A stretch of DNA of 64,000 nucleotides, taken from the NCBI RefSeq assembly GCF_001019615.1, contig NZ_JNBQ01000001.1, positions 186,001 through 250,000 of the forward strand, in the 5' to 3' direction. This DNA is from Cellulosimicrobium funkei. Lineage in GTDB: Bacteria; Actinomycetota; Actinomycetes; Actinomycetales; Cellulomonadaceae. A program made the position numbers and the translations under genes. Shown here piece after piece: positions 19,211-29,300 of the stretch (position 1 is its first letter; each line of letters starts with the position of its first letter). The notes beneath the pieces are model-generated. The model did not search any database and had not been told where the DNA came from. It saw only the letters and a list, made by a program, of their open reading frames with translations.

Positions 19211-20395
19211 GTGAACGCCTCGGGAGCACCGGCGCGCCGCCGCGTGCCGCTCTGGCTCCTCGCGGCGGTGGTCGTCGTCGTGCTGCCCGCGACCGGGCTG
19301 CTCCCGCCCGCCGACGCCCGAGACCTGCTCGCACGCACCGGCCCGGTCCTGGTCTTCCTCCTCGCCATCACCGTGGTCGCCGAGCTGTGCGCGGGTGCGG
19401 GCCTGTTCGACGCCGTCGCGGGCCGGGCGGCGCGGCTCGCCCGGGGGCGGCGCCTGGTCCTGTGGGGGCTCGTCGTCGTCCTCGCGACGGCGAGCACGGT
19501 CGTGCTGTCGCTCGACACGACGGCGGTGCTCGTCACGCCCGTCGTGCTCGCCCTCGCGCGCCGCACGGGCACGCGGCCCCTGCCGCTCGCGCTCACGGTC
19601 CTCGCGCTCGCCAACACGGCGTCGCTGCTCCTGCCCGTCTCGAACCTCACCAACCTGCTCGCGGCGCACCGGTTCGGCACCGGGTACGTCGGGGTGATGT
19701 GGGCGCCGGCGCTCGCGGTCCTCGCCGTCACGGTCGTCGTCCTCCTCGCGCTGCACGGCCGTGACCTGGGCGGGCGCTTCACCCTCGCGGGAGCGGGCCC
19801 GACGCCGCCCGACCGGCTGCTCCTGCGCGTCACCGCCGCGGTCGTCGCACTCCTGGCGGTCGCGTTCGCGGTCGAGCTCCCCGTCGCGCCGACGGCGCTC
19901 GCGGGCGCCGCGGTGCTCGCGCTCGCGACGTGGTGGCGGCGCGTGCGACCCCTCGTGCCGGTGCGCGAGATGCTGCCGTGGCGGTCGGCGCTCGTCGTGG
20001 CGGCGCTGTTCGTGCTCGTGGAGACGTGGCACGCGCACGGGCTCGGCGACCTCCTCGCCGCCGTCGCGGGCACGGGCGACGGGCCGGGCGACCTGGCACG
20101 GCTCGCCGCGACCGGCGTCGTCGCCGCGAACCTCGTGAACAACCTGCCCGCGTTCCTCGCGCTGCTGCCCGCGGCGGGGGAGAGCGTCGACCGGCTCGCG
20201 ACGCTCCTCGTCGCGGTGAACGCCGGGCCGCTGATCACGCCGTGGGCGTCGCTCGCGACCGTGCTGTGGTGGCAGCAGTACCGCCGCCACGCGTTCGAGC
20301 AGGGGCCGCCGCCCGCATGGCACGTGGTGCGCCAAGGACTCGTGCTCGCACCCCTCGCCGTCGCGGCGGGGGTTGCGGCCGTCGCGCTCGGCTAG
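19211..20395 (+). CDS. SLC13/ArsB-type permease
   Basis: 394 residues, GTG start. About 10-11 hydrophobic helices with the ArsB/NhaD superfamily signatures LSLDTTAVLVTPVVLALA and ANTASLLLPVSNLTNLL in the first half and VVAANLVNNLPAFLALLPAA and VNAGPLITPWASLATVLWW in the second. These two inverted halves form the ion-transporter fold. Substrate could be arsenite, an organic anion or sodium/proton; no ArsA or arsenate reductase is nearby. It follows the CmtR/CDF pair by 37 bases, so it may share its transcript and belong to the metal/metalloid resistance block. Confidence 0.8.
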   Translation: MNASGAPARRRVPLWLLAAVVVVVLPATGLLPPADARDLLARTGPVLVFLLAITVVAELCAGAGLFDAVAGRAARLARGRRLVLWGLVVVLATASTVVLSLDTTAVLVTPVVLALARRTGTRPLPLALTVLALANTASLLLPVSNLTNLLAAHRFGTGYVGVMWAPALAVLAVTVVVLLALHGRDLGGRFTLAGAGPTPPDRLLLRVTAAVVALLAVAFAVELPVAPTALAGAAVLALATWWRRVRPLVPVREMLPWRSALVVAALFVLVETWHAHGLGDLLAAVAGTGDGPGDLARLAATGVVAANLVNNLPAFLALLPAAGESVDRLATLLVAVNAGPLITPWASLATVLWWQQYRRHAFEQGPPPAWHVVRQGLVLAPLAVAAGVAAVALG

Positions 20396-20466
20396 GAAGG
20401 GGCGGGCTCGTCACCCGGGTGCGTGGTCGGCGTCTCGCCGTCGTGCGCGCGGCGCGCGGCGTCACG

Positions 20467-21012
20467 TCAGAGGCGGTCGAACGGGGCGGCATAGGTGAAC
20501 CGTCCCGCGTACTCGTCCCGCCAGGCGCTCAGGGCGCGCGCCTGGAAGTAGTCACCCCACGCCGGCTCGGGAGCCTCGATCCCCAGGGTGCTGGCGGGCA
20601 CGAACCCGAACCGGGAGTAGAGGGCCGGCTCCCCGAGCAGCACCACGACGGGCTCCCCGAGAGCGTCCGCCGCACCGAGGATCGTGTGCATCAGGGCGGA
20701 ACCGACCCCGCGCTGCTGGTGGTCGCGCCGGACGCTGAGGGGCCCGAGCCCGAGGGCCGGCCGGTCCCCGAGCCGCCCGCGGGTGGCGACGACGTGTCCG
20801 ACGACCTGCGGGTCGGGCAGCCCGGTCTCGGCGACGAGCGACAGCTCCGGGATCCACCCGCTGTCCTCGCGCAGCCACCCGACCAGAGTGGCCTCGCCGG
20901 GCGCGCCGTCGGGCTCGACCGGTGGTGCAGAATGCTCGACCGCGGAGAAGGCGTCCGCGGTGACCGCCCGGATCGCCTGGACGTCCGACGGGCGCTCGCG
21001 TCTGATCAGCAT
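20467..21012 (-). CDS. GNAT family N-acetyltransferase
   Basis: 181 residues. N-terminal MLIRRERPSDVQAIRAVTADAF is the usual GNAT opening. The acetyl-CoA motif A is LGLGPLSVRRDHQQRGVGSALMHTIL (Q/RxxGxG/A: QQRGVGSA), followed by VVVLLGEPALYSRFGFVPASTLGI. This layout matches the YhbS-like predicted N-acetyltransferases. The substrate is unknown. The C-terminus (SAWRDEYAGRFTYAAPFDRL) is characteristic of this group. It is monocistronic and convergent with the permease. Confidence 0.88.
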   Translation of the reverse strand: MLIRRERPSDVQAIRAVTADAFSAVEHSAPPVEPDGAPGEATLVGWLREDSGWIPELSLVAETGLPDPQVVGHVVATRGRLGDRPALGLGPLSVRRDHQQRGVGSALMHTILGAADALGEPVVVLLGEPALYSRFGFVPASTLGIEAPEPAWGDYFQARALSAWRDEYAGRFTYAAPFDRL

Positions 21013-21177
21013 GCCGACACACTCGACGGGTGCGCGCCGGGAGGCAACGGAAATTCGCCACCGGATCGCGGGCCGTCCTCGTTCCGGCGTGTCAGGTCTC
21101 CGGACAGTCCGCGGTGATCCGACCGTCGTGCCCGGATCGGCGAGCAACCTTTGGCGGTCCGGGACCGTGTTCTGTGC

Positions 21178-21771
21178 ATGACTGTGACGGGGGGTTTCGT
21201 GGCGGCGATCGGTGAGGGCGACGAGGTCGTGCTTGCTGTCGGGGCGGGCGCCCGCACCCAGCGGGACGTGGAGTTCACGGCGTTCATGGTCGACGCGCAG
21301 CCGGCGCTCGCTCGGACGGCGTGGTTGTTGTGCGGGGACGTGCACCGGGCCGAGGAGCTGGTGCAGCACGCGTTGGTGCGCACGTACGTCGCATGGCCCC
21401 GAGCGCGCGAGGGAGACCCGATCGCCTATGCGCGGCGGGTGCTGGCGAACGCGCGCATCGATCACTGGCGCAAGCACCGACGAGAGCTCCTCACCGAGCC
21501 GCACGAGGTGCCCGCACGCGAGCGCGCGTCGGTGGAGGGCAGCCACGCCGAGCGAGACGCGCTCGTCCGAGCCCTGGTGCAGCTGAGTCCGCAGCGTCGA
21601 CGCGTGGTGGTGCTGCGCTACCTGCTCGACCTGCCGGAGCGGCAGGTCGCCGACGAGCTGGGCCTGAGCCTCGGCGCCGTGAAGTCGGCGGCATCGCGGG
21701 GCCTGGCGCACCTGCGCCGGATCCTCGCGAACGAGACGACCACGACCGAGACCCTGAAGGAGGAGCGATGA
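21178..21771 (+). CDS. ECF sigma factor (SigE/SACE-type)
   Basis: 197 residues from ATG 21178. A GTG at 21199 preceded by a GGGGGG SD-like tract is an alternative and would remove 7 residues. Region 2: FTAFMVDAQPALARTAWLLCGDVHRAEELVQHALVRTYVAWPRAR; region 4: LSPQRRRVVVLRYLLDLPERQVADELGLSLGAVKSAASRGLAHLRRIL. The LLCGDxHxAEELVQ motif defines the actinobacterial SigE-type ECF group. The downstream gene overlaps by 4 bases and encodes its membrane partner, which probably acts as anti-sigma. Confidence 0.87.
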   Translation: MTVTGGFVAAIGEGDEVVLAVGAGARTQRDVEFTAFMVDAQPALARTAWLLCGDVHRAEELVQHALVRTYVAWPRAREGDPIAYARRVLANARIDHWRKHRRELLTEPHEVPARERASVEGSHAERDALVRALVQLSPQRRRVVVLRYLLDLPERQVADELGLSLGAVKSAASRGLAHLRRILANETTTTETLKEER

Positions 21772-22793
21772 ACGACGAGGACTTCATCCTGAGGCTGCGC
21801 TCCGTCTCGCAGCTCACGCCCGACGTCGCCGTCGACCACACCCGGGTCCTCCGGGCCGGTCGCCGCCGCCGCGCGGGACGAGCGGTCGGCGTGACTCTCG
21901 GTGTCGGAGCGCTGTGCGGCGGCCTGGTCGCCGGCGCTCTCGCCCTGGTACCACCGCAACCACGCGATACCCCGGTCATGCCCGCCACGAGCACCACGAC
22001 GACGAGCCCGGAGCCTGCGGAGAGCGCGACCGAGGAGCCGGCTCCGACGGTCGATGCCGCTCCCGCGCTCGGACCGGGCTGGCCCGACGCGCCGTACTGG
22101 CACCTGCGCCGCGAGATCCACGAGGTCGAGAGCAACGGGGACGAGCACGTCAACGTCCTCGACGAGTGGTTCGGCAACGACCGGCCGGGGCTGGTGATGA
22201 ACGACGGCGACCTCGAGTCCGCCACCGGCGTCGGCCCGCACCCCTGGGGGCGCGAGCTGCTGCTGGACGGTGAGCTTGTGGACCTCGGCTGGGACACCTT
22301 CTACGCGCTCCCGACCGACCCCGCCGAGCTCGAGACCGTCCTGCGCGACAGCGTCCCCGTGCTGTACCAGCGGCCGAACCCGAGGGAGGACGAGGTGCTG
22401 CAGATCGCCGGTTCCTTCATCGGGCGCAGCCCGGCGCCTCCTGCCCTGCGGGACGCGCTGTGGACGGTGATGACGAACCAGCCCACGGCCACGGCGCTCG
22501 GCGAGGTCCGTGACCGGCAAGGACGCGTCGGAGTGGGGCTGGAGTCGGTGATCACCACCGGGGGCGAAGGGACCGAGCCCGTCCAGACCGAGCGCTACCG
22601 GTACGTGTACGACCCTGTCGAGCGCCGTCTCCTGGAGGTCTCGGGAACGACCACCGCCGGGCCACCCGAGGACTCCGGAGAGGTCGTGCTCACCTTGTGG
22701 GACACGTACCTCGAGGAGGGGCCTGTCGAGGTGCTGCCCAAGGAACCGCGCCTCGAGGACAGCCTCTGCCTCAACTCCTGGGATGACTGCTGA
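21768..22793 (+). CDS. membrane protein paired with ECF sigma factor (CU044_5270-like)
   Basis: 341 residues. A short cytosolic N-terminus (MNDEDFILRLRSVSQLTPDVAVDHTRVLRAGRRRR in two segments) precedes one transmembrane helix at about residues 43-63. A Thr/Glu/Pro-rich linker (STTTTSPEPAESATEEPAPT) leads to a beta-rich outer domain (residues 105-341) that ends in two Cys. No zinc finger is present. Proteins of this layout regularly sit behind SigE-type ECF genes and are thought to control them. Its ATG overlaps the sigma stop, so translation is coupled. Function as anti-sigma is inference. Confidence 0.7.
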   Translation: MNDEDFILRLRSVSQLTPDVAVDHTRVLRAGRRRRAGRAVGVTLGVGALCGGLVAGALALVPPQPRDTPVMPATSTTTTSPEPAESATEEPAPTVDAAPALGPGWPDAPYWHLRREIHEVESNGDEHVNVLDEWFGNDRPGLVMNDGDLESATGVGPHPWGRELLLDGELVDLGWDTFYALPTDPAELETVLRDSVPVLYQRPNPREDEVLQIAGSFIGRSPAPPALRDALWTVMTNQPTATALGEVRDRQGRVGVGLESVITTGGEGTEPVQTERYRYVYDPVERRLLEVSGTTTAGPPEDSGEVVLTLWDTYLEEGPVEVLPKEPRLEDSLCLNSWDDC

Positions 22794-22880
22794 CCTTCGG
22801 CCCGCACGACGACGGCGCCGCACCCCTGGTGGGTACGACGCCGTCGTGCAGACGGACGCCTGGCGGACGGTCGGGTCCCG

Positions 22881-23771
22881 TCACCTCGAGGGAGCCGACG
22901 GCGCGTCACGGTACGCGAGGGCCGCCGAGAGGGCAGCCGGGGTCGCCGGGAGCAGCGGGAGCCGCACGCGCGGGCTGGCGATGCGGCCCTCGGCGGCGAG
23001 GACGGCCTTGACCACCGCCGGGCTGGGCTCGGCGAACAGGGCGCGCGTGAGCGGGACCAGCGCGTCGTGCGCCGCCCGGGCGTGGTGGGCCGGCCCGTGC
23101 CTCCACGCGCTGACCAGCTCCGCGTAGGCGCGCGGGGAGACGTTGGCGCTCGCGGTGATCGCGCCGCGGGCGCCGAGGGAGATCAGCGGGCCGATGTACA
23201 GGTCGTCACCGGCCAGCACCGACACGTCGGGTCGCAGCGCGCCGAGGAACGCGACCGTCGTGTCGTCGATCGAGCCCACCGTGTGCTTGAAGCCGGCCAC
23301 GCCGGGCAGATCGGCGAGCCGGTGGAGCGTGTGCGCGGTCAGGGACAGGCCCGTCCGGTACGGGACGTTGTAGACGACCAGCGGGACGGGGGACGCGGCG
23401 GCGAGGCGCCGGAAGTGCTCGACGACGCCCTCCTGGGAGGGGCGCGTGTAGGCAGGGACCGCGACGAGCGCCGCGGTCGCCCCGGGGTCGAGGTCGGCGA
23501 TCAGGTCGACCGACGCGGCGGTGCTGCTCGTGCCCGTGCCGACGACGAGCTGCCGGTCGCGTCCCGCGCAGACCGCGGCGCAGACGTCGACGACCTGGCG
23601 CGCCTCGGTGGGGGTCAGCGTCGCCGGCTCTCCGGTCGTGCCCAGGGCGACGACGCCGGTCGCGCCCTCGTCGAGCACCGCTGCGGCGAGCGCTGTGAGC
23701 GCGTCGAGATCGAGGCGGTCGTCGTCGGTGAACGGCGTGACGAGGGGGACGTAGAGGCCGGAGAGCTCCAT
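22881..23771 (-). CDS. DapA-family aldolase/lyase
   Basis: 296 residues, full length for the DHDPS/N-acetylneuraminate lyase TIM barrel. The signatures are GTTGEPATLT (residues 44-53), Tyr134 in VVYNVPYRTG, and the Schiff-base Lys162 in GVAGFKHT. It would condense or cleave a pyruvate adduct. It could be a second 4-hydroxy-tetrahydrodipicolinate synthase, but the solo position and divergent LysR favour a catabolic or specialised lyase. Confidence 0.85.
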   Translation of the reverse strand: MELSGLYVPLVTPFTDDDRLDLDALTALAAAVLDEGATGVVALGTTGEPATLTPTEARQVVDVCAAVCAGRDRQLVVGTGTSSTAASVDLIADLDPGATAALVAVPAYTRPSQEGVVEHFRRLAAASPVPLVVYNVPYRTGLSLTAHTLHRLADLPGVAGFKHTVGSIDDTTVAFLGALRPDVSVLAGDDLYIGPLISLGARGAITASANVSPRAYAELVSAWRHGPAHHARAAHDALVPLTRALFAEPSPAVVKAVLAAEGRIASPRVRLPLLPATPAALSAALAYRDAPSAPSR

Positions 23772-23818
23772 GGCCGCAACTCTCGGCCGTCAATTCCCCC
23801 CGGTCCAGTTCAGGTTCG

Positions 23819-23832
23819 TACGGCATGCCGTA
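23819..23832. promoter_or_regulatory. perfect palindrome, candidate LysR operator
   Basis: TACGGCATGCCGTA is a perfect 14-base palindrome between the divergent DapA-like and LysR genes, 10 bases upstream of the LysR start. It contains the T-N11-A spacing expected of LysR recognition sites. Confidence 0.6.
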
Positions 23833-23842
23833 AGTTCTTCTT

Positions 23843-24733
23843 ATGCTCGACGTCCGCAGGCTCCGGCTGCTCCGCGAGCTGTCGCACCGCGGGACGATCG
23901 CCGCCGTGGCCGAGGCGCTCACCTACACGCCCTCGGCCGTGTCTCAGCAGCTCTCCGCGCTCGAGCGCGACGCCGGGGTGCCGCTCCTGGAGCGGTCGGG
24001 CCGCCGGGTCCGGCTCACCGCGGCCGCCGAGACGCTCGTCGGGCACACCGAGAAGATCCTCGAGATCCTCCGCGAGGCCGACGCCGACCTCGCGTCGGCC
24101 GCCTCGACGCTCCGCGGGACGCTGCGCATCGGCGTCTTCCCGACGGCCGTGCCGACCCTGCTCACGCCCGCCGTCGTGCGCCTGAGCTCCGACCACCCCG
24201 GACTGCGCCTCCTGGTCTCCGAGCTCGACCCCGCCACGGTCCCGGACGCGCTGCGCGGGGACGCGGTCGACGTGGCCCTGGTCCAGGAGTACGACCACGT
24301 CCCGCTCGCGGTCGGCCCCGGCATCGAGGCGGAGCCGTTGATGGAGGAGACTGTCCACCTGGCCGCGCTGGACGCGGGGTCGCTCGCCGACCGTCGGGAC
24401 GCACCCTGGATCGCCGGGACGCCCGGGACCCTGTGCCACGCACTTACGGCCAGGGCCTGCGAGGCCGCGGGCTACGCGCCGAACATCCGTCATCACGCCG
24501 ACGACTTCGGCGCCGTCCTCGCCCTGGTCGCGTCCGGGCAGGGCGTCGCCCTCGTGCCGGACCTCGCGGCCGGGGGCGCCCCGGACGGCGTGGTCCTCAC
24601 GCCCCTGGCGATCCGCCGCAGGACCGCCCTGGCCTACCGCCGCGGGTCCGGGACGCACCCGGAGGTGGCGGCCGCCCGCGAGGCGCTGCGCGCGGCGGCG
24701 GTGTCGGCCGGCCTCGCGCACACCGCCCGGTAG
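23843..24733 (+). CDS. LysR family transcriptional regulator
   Basis: 296 residues. The N-terminal winged helix is MLDVRRLRLLRELSHRGTIAAVAEALTYTPSAVSQQLSALERDAGVPLLERSGRRVRLT (seen in segments, residues 1-62). Linker helix and periplasmic-binding-like effector domain follow (LRIGVFPTAVPTLLTPAV; GQGVALVPDL). It belongs to the actinobacterial ArgP/IciA-like short-linker group. It is divergent from the DapA-like lyase and is its probable activator, with the palindrome at 23819 as site. The effector may be the lyase substrate. Confidence 0.9.
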   Translation: MLDVRRLRLLRELSHRGTIAAVAEALTYTPSAVSQQLSALERDAGVPLLERSGRRVRLTAAAETLVGHTEKILEILREADADLASAASTLRGTLRIGVFPTAVPTLLTPAVVRLSSDHPGLRLLVSELDPATVPDALRGDAVDVALVQEYDHVPLAVGPGIEAEPLMEETVHLAALDAGSLADRRDAPWIAGTPGTLCHALTARACEAAGYAPNIRHHADDFGAVLALVASGQGVALVPDLAAGGAPDGVVLTPLAIRRRTALAYRRGSGTHPEVAAAREALRAAAVSAGLAHTAR

Positions 24734-24754
24734 CCGCGACCGGTCAGCGCGTCG

Positions 24755-25555
24755 TCACTCCTCGCCGCCGGCGCCCGGAGCGGGGACGTCGGCGAACACG
24801 GCGCCGGGGTTGCGCAGCAGGCCCAGGTGGGACAGGGGCCAGACCTTGGCGAACGCCGTCCCCACGACGTTGCCCATCGGCACGAACCCGTCCCCGGGCT
24901 TGTCCGTGTTGTACCGGGAGTCCGCCGAGTTCTGCCGGTTGTCGCCCATGACGAACAGCATGTCCTCGGGCACGGTGGTGTCGAAGGCGAGCTCGCTCGG
25001 CTCGGAGCCGGGCTTGATGTAGGTCTCGTCGATCGACACCCCGTTGACGCTCGCGCGCCCCTCCGCGTCGCAGCAGACCACGTGGTCGCCCGGCGTGCCG
25101 ATCACCCGCTTGATGAGGTGCTCGCCGGTGTCCTGCGGCAGCAGACCGACGAAGGTCAGCGCCGCGCGCACCGCCTCCGACACCGGGCTCTCGGCCTGCG
25201 GAACCGGCGGCGGCAGCCACCCGCCCGGGTCCTTGAACACCACGACGTCACCCCGGTGCACGTCGAACGCGCCCGGCACGAGCCGGGACACCATCACCCG
25301 GTCGCCCTCGACCAGCGTGTCCTCCATCGACGCGCTCGGGATGAAGAACGCCTGCACCAGGAACGTCTTGAGGAGCAGCGAGAGCACGAGCGCGCTGACC
25401 ACGATGATCGCCGTCTCGCGCAGCAGTGACGGTCGACGTGGGCGGCGCCCGGTCGGCGCGGCGGCCCCGTCGTCGTCGGACGCCGCACGGGCAGCGGTCT
25501 GCGTGTCGAGGGTCGGATCAGGGAGCGGATCGCGCAGCGTGGCGTCGTCGGGCAC
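24755..25555 (-). CDS. lepB: type I signal peptidase
   Basis: 266 residues. A Pro/Arg-rich cytosolic tail (1-45) precedes one transmembrane helix (residues 48-66). Box B holds the catalytic Ser76 (IPSASMEDTL) and box D the general-base Lys149 (HLIKRVIGTPGDHV). Box E is VMGDNRQNSADSR. It cleaves Sec and Tat signal peptides outside the membrane, so it would process the secreted glycosidases seen here. It is not adjacent to rnhB or rpsS-type genes, so it may be one of several paralogues. Confidence 0.93.
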   Translation of the reverse strand: MPDDATLRDPLPDPTLDTQTAARAASDDDGAAAPTGRRPRRPSLLRETAIIVVSALVLSLLLKTFLVQAFFIPSASMEDTLVEGDRVMVSRLVPGAFDVHRGDVVVFKDPGGWLPPPVPQAESPVSEAVRAALTFVGLLPQDTGEHLIKRVIGTPGDHVVCCDAEGRASVNGVSIDETYIKPGSEPSELAFDTTVPEDMLFVMGDNRQNSADSRYNTDKPGDGFVPMGNVVGTAFAKVWPLSHLGLLRNPGAVFADVPAPGAGGEE

Positions 25556-25621
25556 GGGCCTACCCTGTCACGTCGCCGCTCGGCCGAGCGCCACCCGGGG
25601 CCGACGGCGCACAGGGCACCG

Positions 25622-25963
25622 TCAGCTCTCGGGGTCGTCCTGGAACACGCGCACCTCCTGCCGGCACCGGCAGGCGACGGCGATCTTCGCGGCCCACCGG
25701 AGCGCCTCGTCGCGCGTGGGCACCTCCAGCACGGTGTAGCCGCCCTCGAGCCGGGCCGTCTGCGGGTACGTGCCGTCGGTGACGGTGCCGTCCCCGGCGA
25801 CCAGGACCGGCGGGACGCTCTCGTCGATCCCGCCGCCGAACACCCAGACGCCGGCCTCCTTGGCCTCGCGCACGACCGCGTGCGCCGCGTCCGCGGCCGC
25901 CTCGAGGCCGCCGGGACCGAGGTCCATCTCGCCGCTGGGGAACGAGATCAGGTACATCGCCAT
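25622..25963 (-). CDS. YCII-related (DGPF-type) domain protein
   Basis: 113 residues. The ATG follows AAGGAG at 9 bases. MAMYLISFPSGEMD, EAKEAGVWVFGGGIDESVPPVLV, TDGTYPQTARLEGGYTVLEVPTRDEALRWAAKIA and CRCRQEVRVF are the sequential strands and helices of a YCII fold. These proteins often partner ECF sigma factors of the ECF41/42 type or are of unknown enzymatic role. No such sigma gene is adjacent. Confidence 0.8.
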   Translation of the reverse strand: MAMYLISFPSGEMDLGPGGLEAAADAAHAVVREAKEAGVWVFGGGIDESVPPVLVAGDGTVTDGTYPQTARLEGGYTVLEVPTRDEALRWAAKIAVACRCRQEVRVFQDDPES

Positions 25964-26348
25964 CGCACGACTCCTTCGTCTCCGGGGATCCCGGTCCATC
26001 GTCGCGCCAGGTACCCGCTCCGCGCCCACCCTTGACGCCCCGGATGTCCGTCTCGTAACGTCCGTACTGCACGACGCAAGAAGTTGACAGAAGCCCAGCA
26101 CAAAGCAGTGCACACGCTGCAACTCTCGAATTCCGCCACGGGTCCGACCGGTGACCATCCCTGACGGGTCGTTCGTGGCACTCCCGGCCGACCGGTCTCG
26201 ACCTGGTTCGATCCCGGTCCCGACGCTGAACCAGCCCTGACCCGACCCACCCGTGACGGTGGCGCGGCACCAGCACGGTCGCGCCCGCCGTCGGGCACCG
26301 CTGCCCGCGGGTGGACGAGCCCGCCCTGGCGGGAGAACGAGGACGTTC
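25964..26348. other. 385-base upstream region of the GH87 gene
   Basis: No gene is seen. A candidate plus-strand promoter is TTGACG (26032-26037) with TAACGT (26056-26061), 18 bases apart. A second TTGACA at 26084 has no good -10 partner. The leader from the first promoter would be about 280 bases. GAGG at 26337-26343 serves as SD for the ATG at 26349. Confidence 0.4.
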
Positions 26349-29300
26349 ATGAGAACCCCCTGGAAGCACACGGTCGTGGCGGGCGCCGCGCTGGCGCTCG
26401 TCGCGCCGCTCGGCGTCGTCGCCGTGGCGCACGCCGCGGACGCCACCAACCTGGCGCTCGGCAAGCCGATCGCCGCGTCGTCGGTGACGCAGACGTACGT
26501 CGCGGGCAACGCCAACGACGGGAACGCCGGCTCCTACTGGGAGGGCGCGGGCGGCCAGTACCCGTCGCACCTCACCGTCGACCTCGGGGCGGAGGCCGAC
26601 GTCGACCGGGTCGTCGTCACGCTGCCCCCGCCCTCCGTGTGGTCGTCGCGGACGCAGACGTTCAGCGTGCTCGGCCGCTCCGACGGCGAGACGGCGTTCC
26701 GGACGCTCAAGGCGTCGGCGGCGTACGGGTTCGACCCGGCGAGCGGCAACAAGGTCGAGATCCCGCTCGACGCCGAGGTCGACGAGGTGCGCCTCGCCTT
26801 CACGGCCAACACCGGCGCGGGCAACGGCCAGGTGTCCGAGCTCCAGGTGTGGGGCACGCCCACGGGCGGCACCGACCCGACCGATCCGACCGGCCCGACG
26901 GACCCGACCGGCACCAACTACGCGAAGAGCCGTCCCGCGACGGCCTCGTCGACGGAGTGGCAGTTCGTCGCCGCGAACGCGGTCGACGGCAGCGCGACGA
27001 CCTACTGGGAGGGCGCGGGCGGGCAGTACCCGTCGACGCTCGACGTCGCGCTCGCCGCGCCCACGCAGCTCAGCAGCGTCCGCGTCCGGCTCAACCCCGA
27101 CGCCGCGTGGGGTCCGCGCACGCAGACGTTCTCCGTCTGGGGCCGCACCGGCACAGGCGCCTGGCAGGAGCTCAAGGCGTCCGCCGGCTACGCGTTCGCG
27201 CCGGGCAGCGGCAACCTCGTCGACGTGCCCGTGACCGGCACCGCCACCGACGTGCGCCTGCGCTTCACCGGCAACACGGGCGCGGGCAACGGCCAGGTCG
27301 CCGAGCTCGAGGTCTACGGCGCCCCGGCGCCCAACCCCAACCTCACCGTCACCGCGGTGACCGCGTCCCCGGCGTCGCCCACGGCGACGACCCCCGTGAC
27401 GCTCACGGCCACGGTGAAGAACACGGGCGACCGCGCGTCGTCGGCCACGACCCTGGACGGGAAGCTCGGCGGGTCGACCGCGGGCTCGGCCGCCGTCGCC
27501 GCGCTCCAGCCCGGCGCGAGCGCGCAGGTCCAGGTCGCCGCGGGCACCCGGCCCGCGGGCGAGTACACGGTCGGCGCCGTCGTCGACCCGGCGAACACGG
27601 TGGCCGAGCAGGACGAGACGGACAACGCGTTCACGGCCCCGGCGAAGCTCGTCGTGGGCGAGGCGCCCGGTCCGGACCTCGAGGTCGTCTCGGTCTCCTC
27701 GAACCCGGCCAACCCGGCCGTCGGCTCGGCCGTGACGTTCTCGGTCCAGGTCCGCAACCGCGGCAACCAGCCCGTCGCGGCCGGGTCCGTGACACGCGTC
27801 GTTGCCGGCTCCACGACGCTCAACGGCACGACGCCGGCCGTCCCCGCGGGCGCGACCGTCACCGTCACGCCGAGCGGCTCGTGGACCGCGACGAACGGCG
27901 GGGTCACCGTGACCGCGACGGCCGACGCGACGGGCGTCGTCGCCGAGACGAACGAGGACAACAACACCGGCACGCTCGCCGTGACCGTCGGGCGCGGCGC
28001 GGCCGTCCCGTACACGACGTACGAGGCCGAGGACGGCCAGTACACGGGCACGCTGCTCCAGACCGACGCGCTGCGCACGTTCGGGCACACGAACTTCGCG
28101 ACCGAGTCGTCGGGCCGCCAGTCCGTGCGCCTGACCAGCACGGGCCAGTACGTCCAGTTCACGTCCACCAACCCGACGAACTCGATCGTCGTGCGCAACT
28201 CGATCCCCGACGCCCCCGGCGGCGGGGGCCAGGAGAAGACGATCAGCCTCTACGCGGACGGCCAGTTCGTGCAGAAGCTGACGCTCTCGTCGAAGCACGC
28301 CTGGCTCTACGGCACGACCGACCAGCCCGAGGGCCTCGTCAACACCCCGGGCGGCGACGCACGCCGCCTCTTCGACGAGTCTCACGCGCTGCTCGGCCGG
28401 TCGTTCCCCGCGGGCACGGTGTTCAAGCTCCAGCGCGACGCGGGCGACGACGCGGCGTTCTACGTCATCGACCTCGTCGAGCTGGAGCAGGTCGCCCCGC
28501 CGCTGGCGAAGCCCGCGGGGTGCACGTCGATCACCGAGTACGGCGCCGTGCCGAACGACGGGCTCGAGGACACGGCCGCCATCCAGGCCGCCGTCACCGC
28601 GAACCAGAACGGCGACATCGACTGCGTGTGGATCCCGGCGGGGCAGTGGCGCCAGGAGAAGAAGATCCTCACCGACGACCCGCTCAACCGCGGCATGCAC
28701 AACCAGGTGGGCATCCGCGACGTGACGATCCGCGGTGCGGGCATGTGGCACTCGCAGCTCTACAGCCTCATCCCGCCGCACCTCGCCCCGGGCGTCATCA
28801 ACCACCCGCACGAGGGCAACTTCGGGTTCGACATCGACGACAACGTCCAGATCTCCGACCTCGCGATCTTCGGCTCCGGGACGATCCGCGGCAACAACGC
28901 CCAGGAGGAGGGCGGCGTCGGCCTCAACGGCCGGTTCGGCAAGGACACGAAGATCAGCAACGTGTGGATCGAGCACGCGAACGTCGGCGTGTGGGTCGGG
29001 CGCGACTACTCCAACATCCCGGAGCTGTGGAACCCGGGCGACGGGCTGGTCTTCTCCGGCATGCGGATCCGCAACACCTACGCGGACGGCATCAACTTCA
29101 GCAACGGGACGCGCAACTCGACGGTGGTGAACTCGACGTTCCGCAACACCGGCGACGACGCGCTCGCCGTCTGGGCCAACCCGTACGTCAAGGACCGGGC
29201 CGTGGACATCGGCCACTCCAACACGTTCCGCAACAACACCGTCCAGCTCCCGTGGCGTGCCAACGGCATCGCGATCTACGGCGGCTACGACAACTCGATC

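Noticed and set aside
22800-22855. Inverted repeat after the sigma-partner gene
   Set aside because: Arms (GCACGACG...CGTCGTGC) contain a 3-base bulge and a ~19-base loop; plausible terminator, but not clear enough to list.
26206-26222. tRNA T-loop-like sequence GGTTCGATCC
   Set aside because: The flanking bases do not form a T stem, and no acceptor or anticodon arm fits around it.
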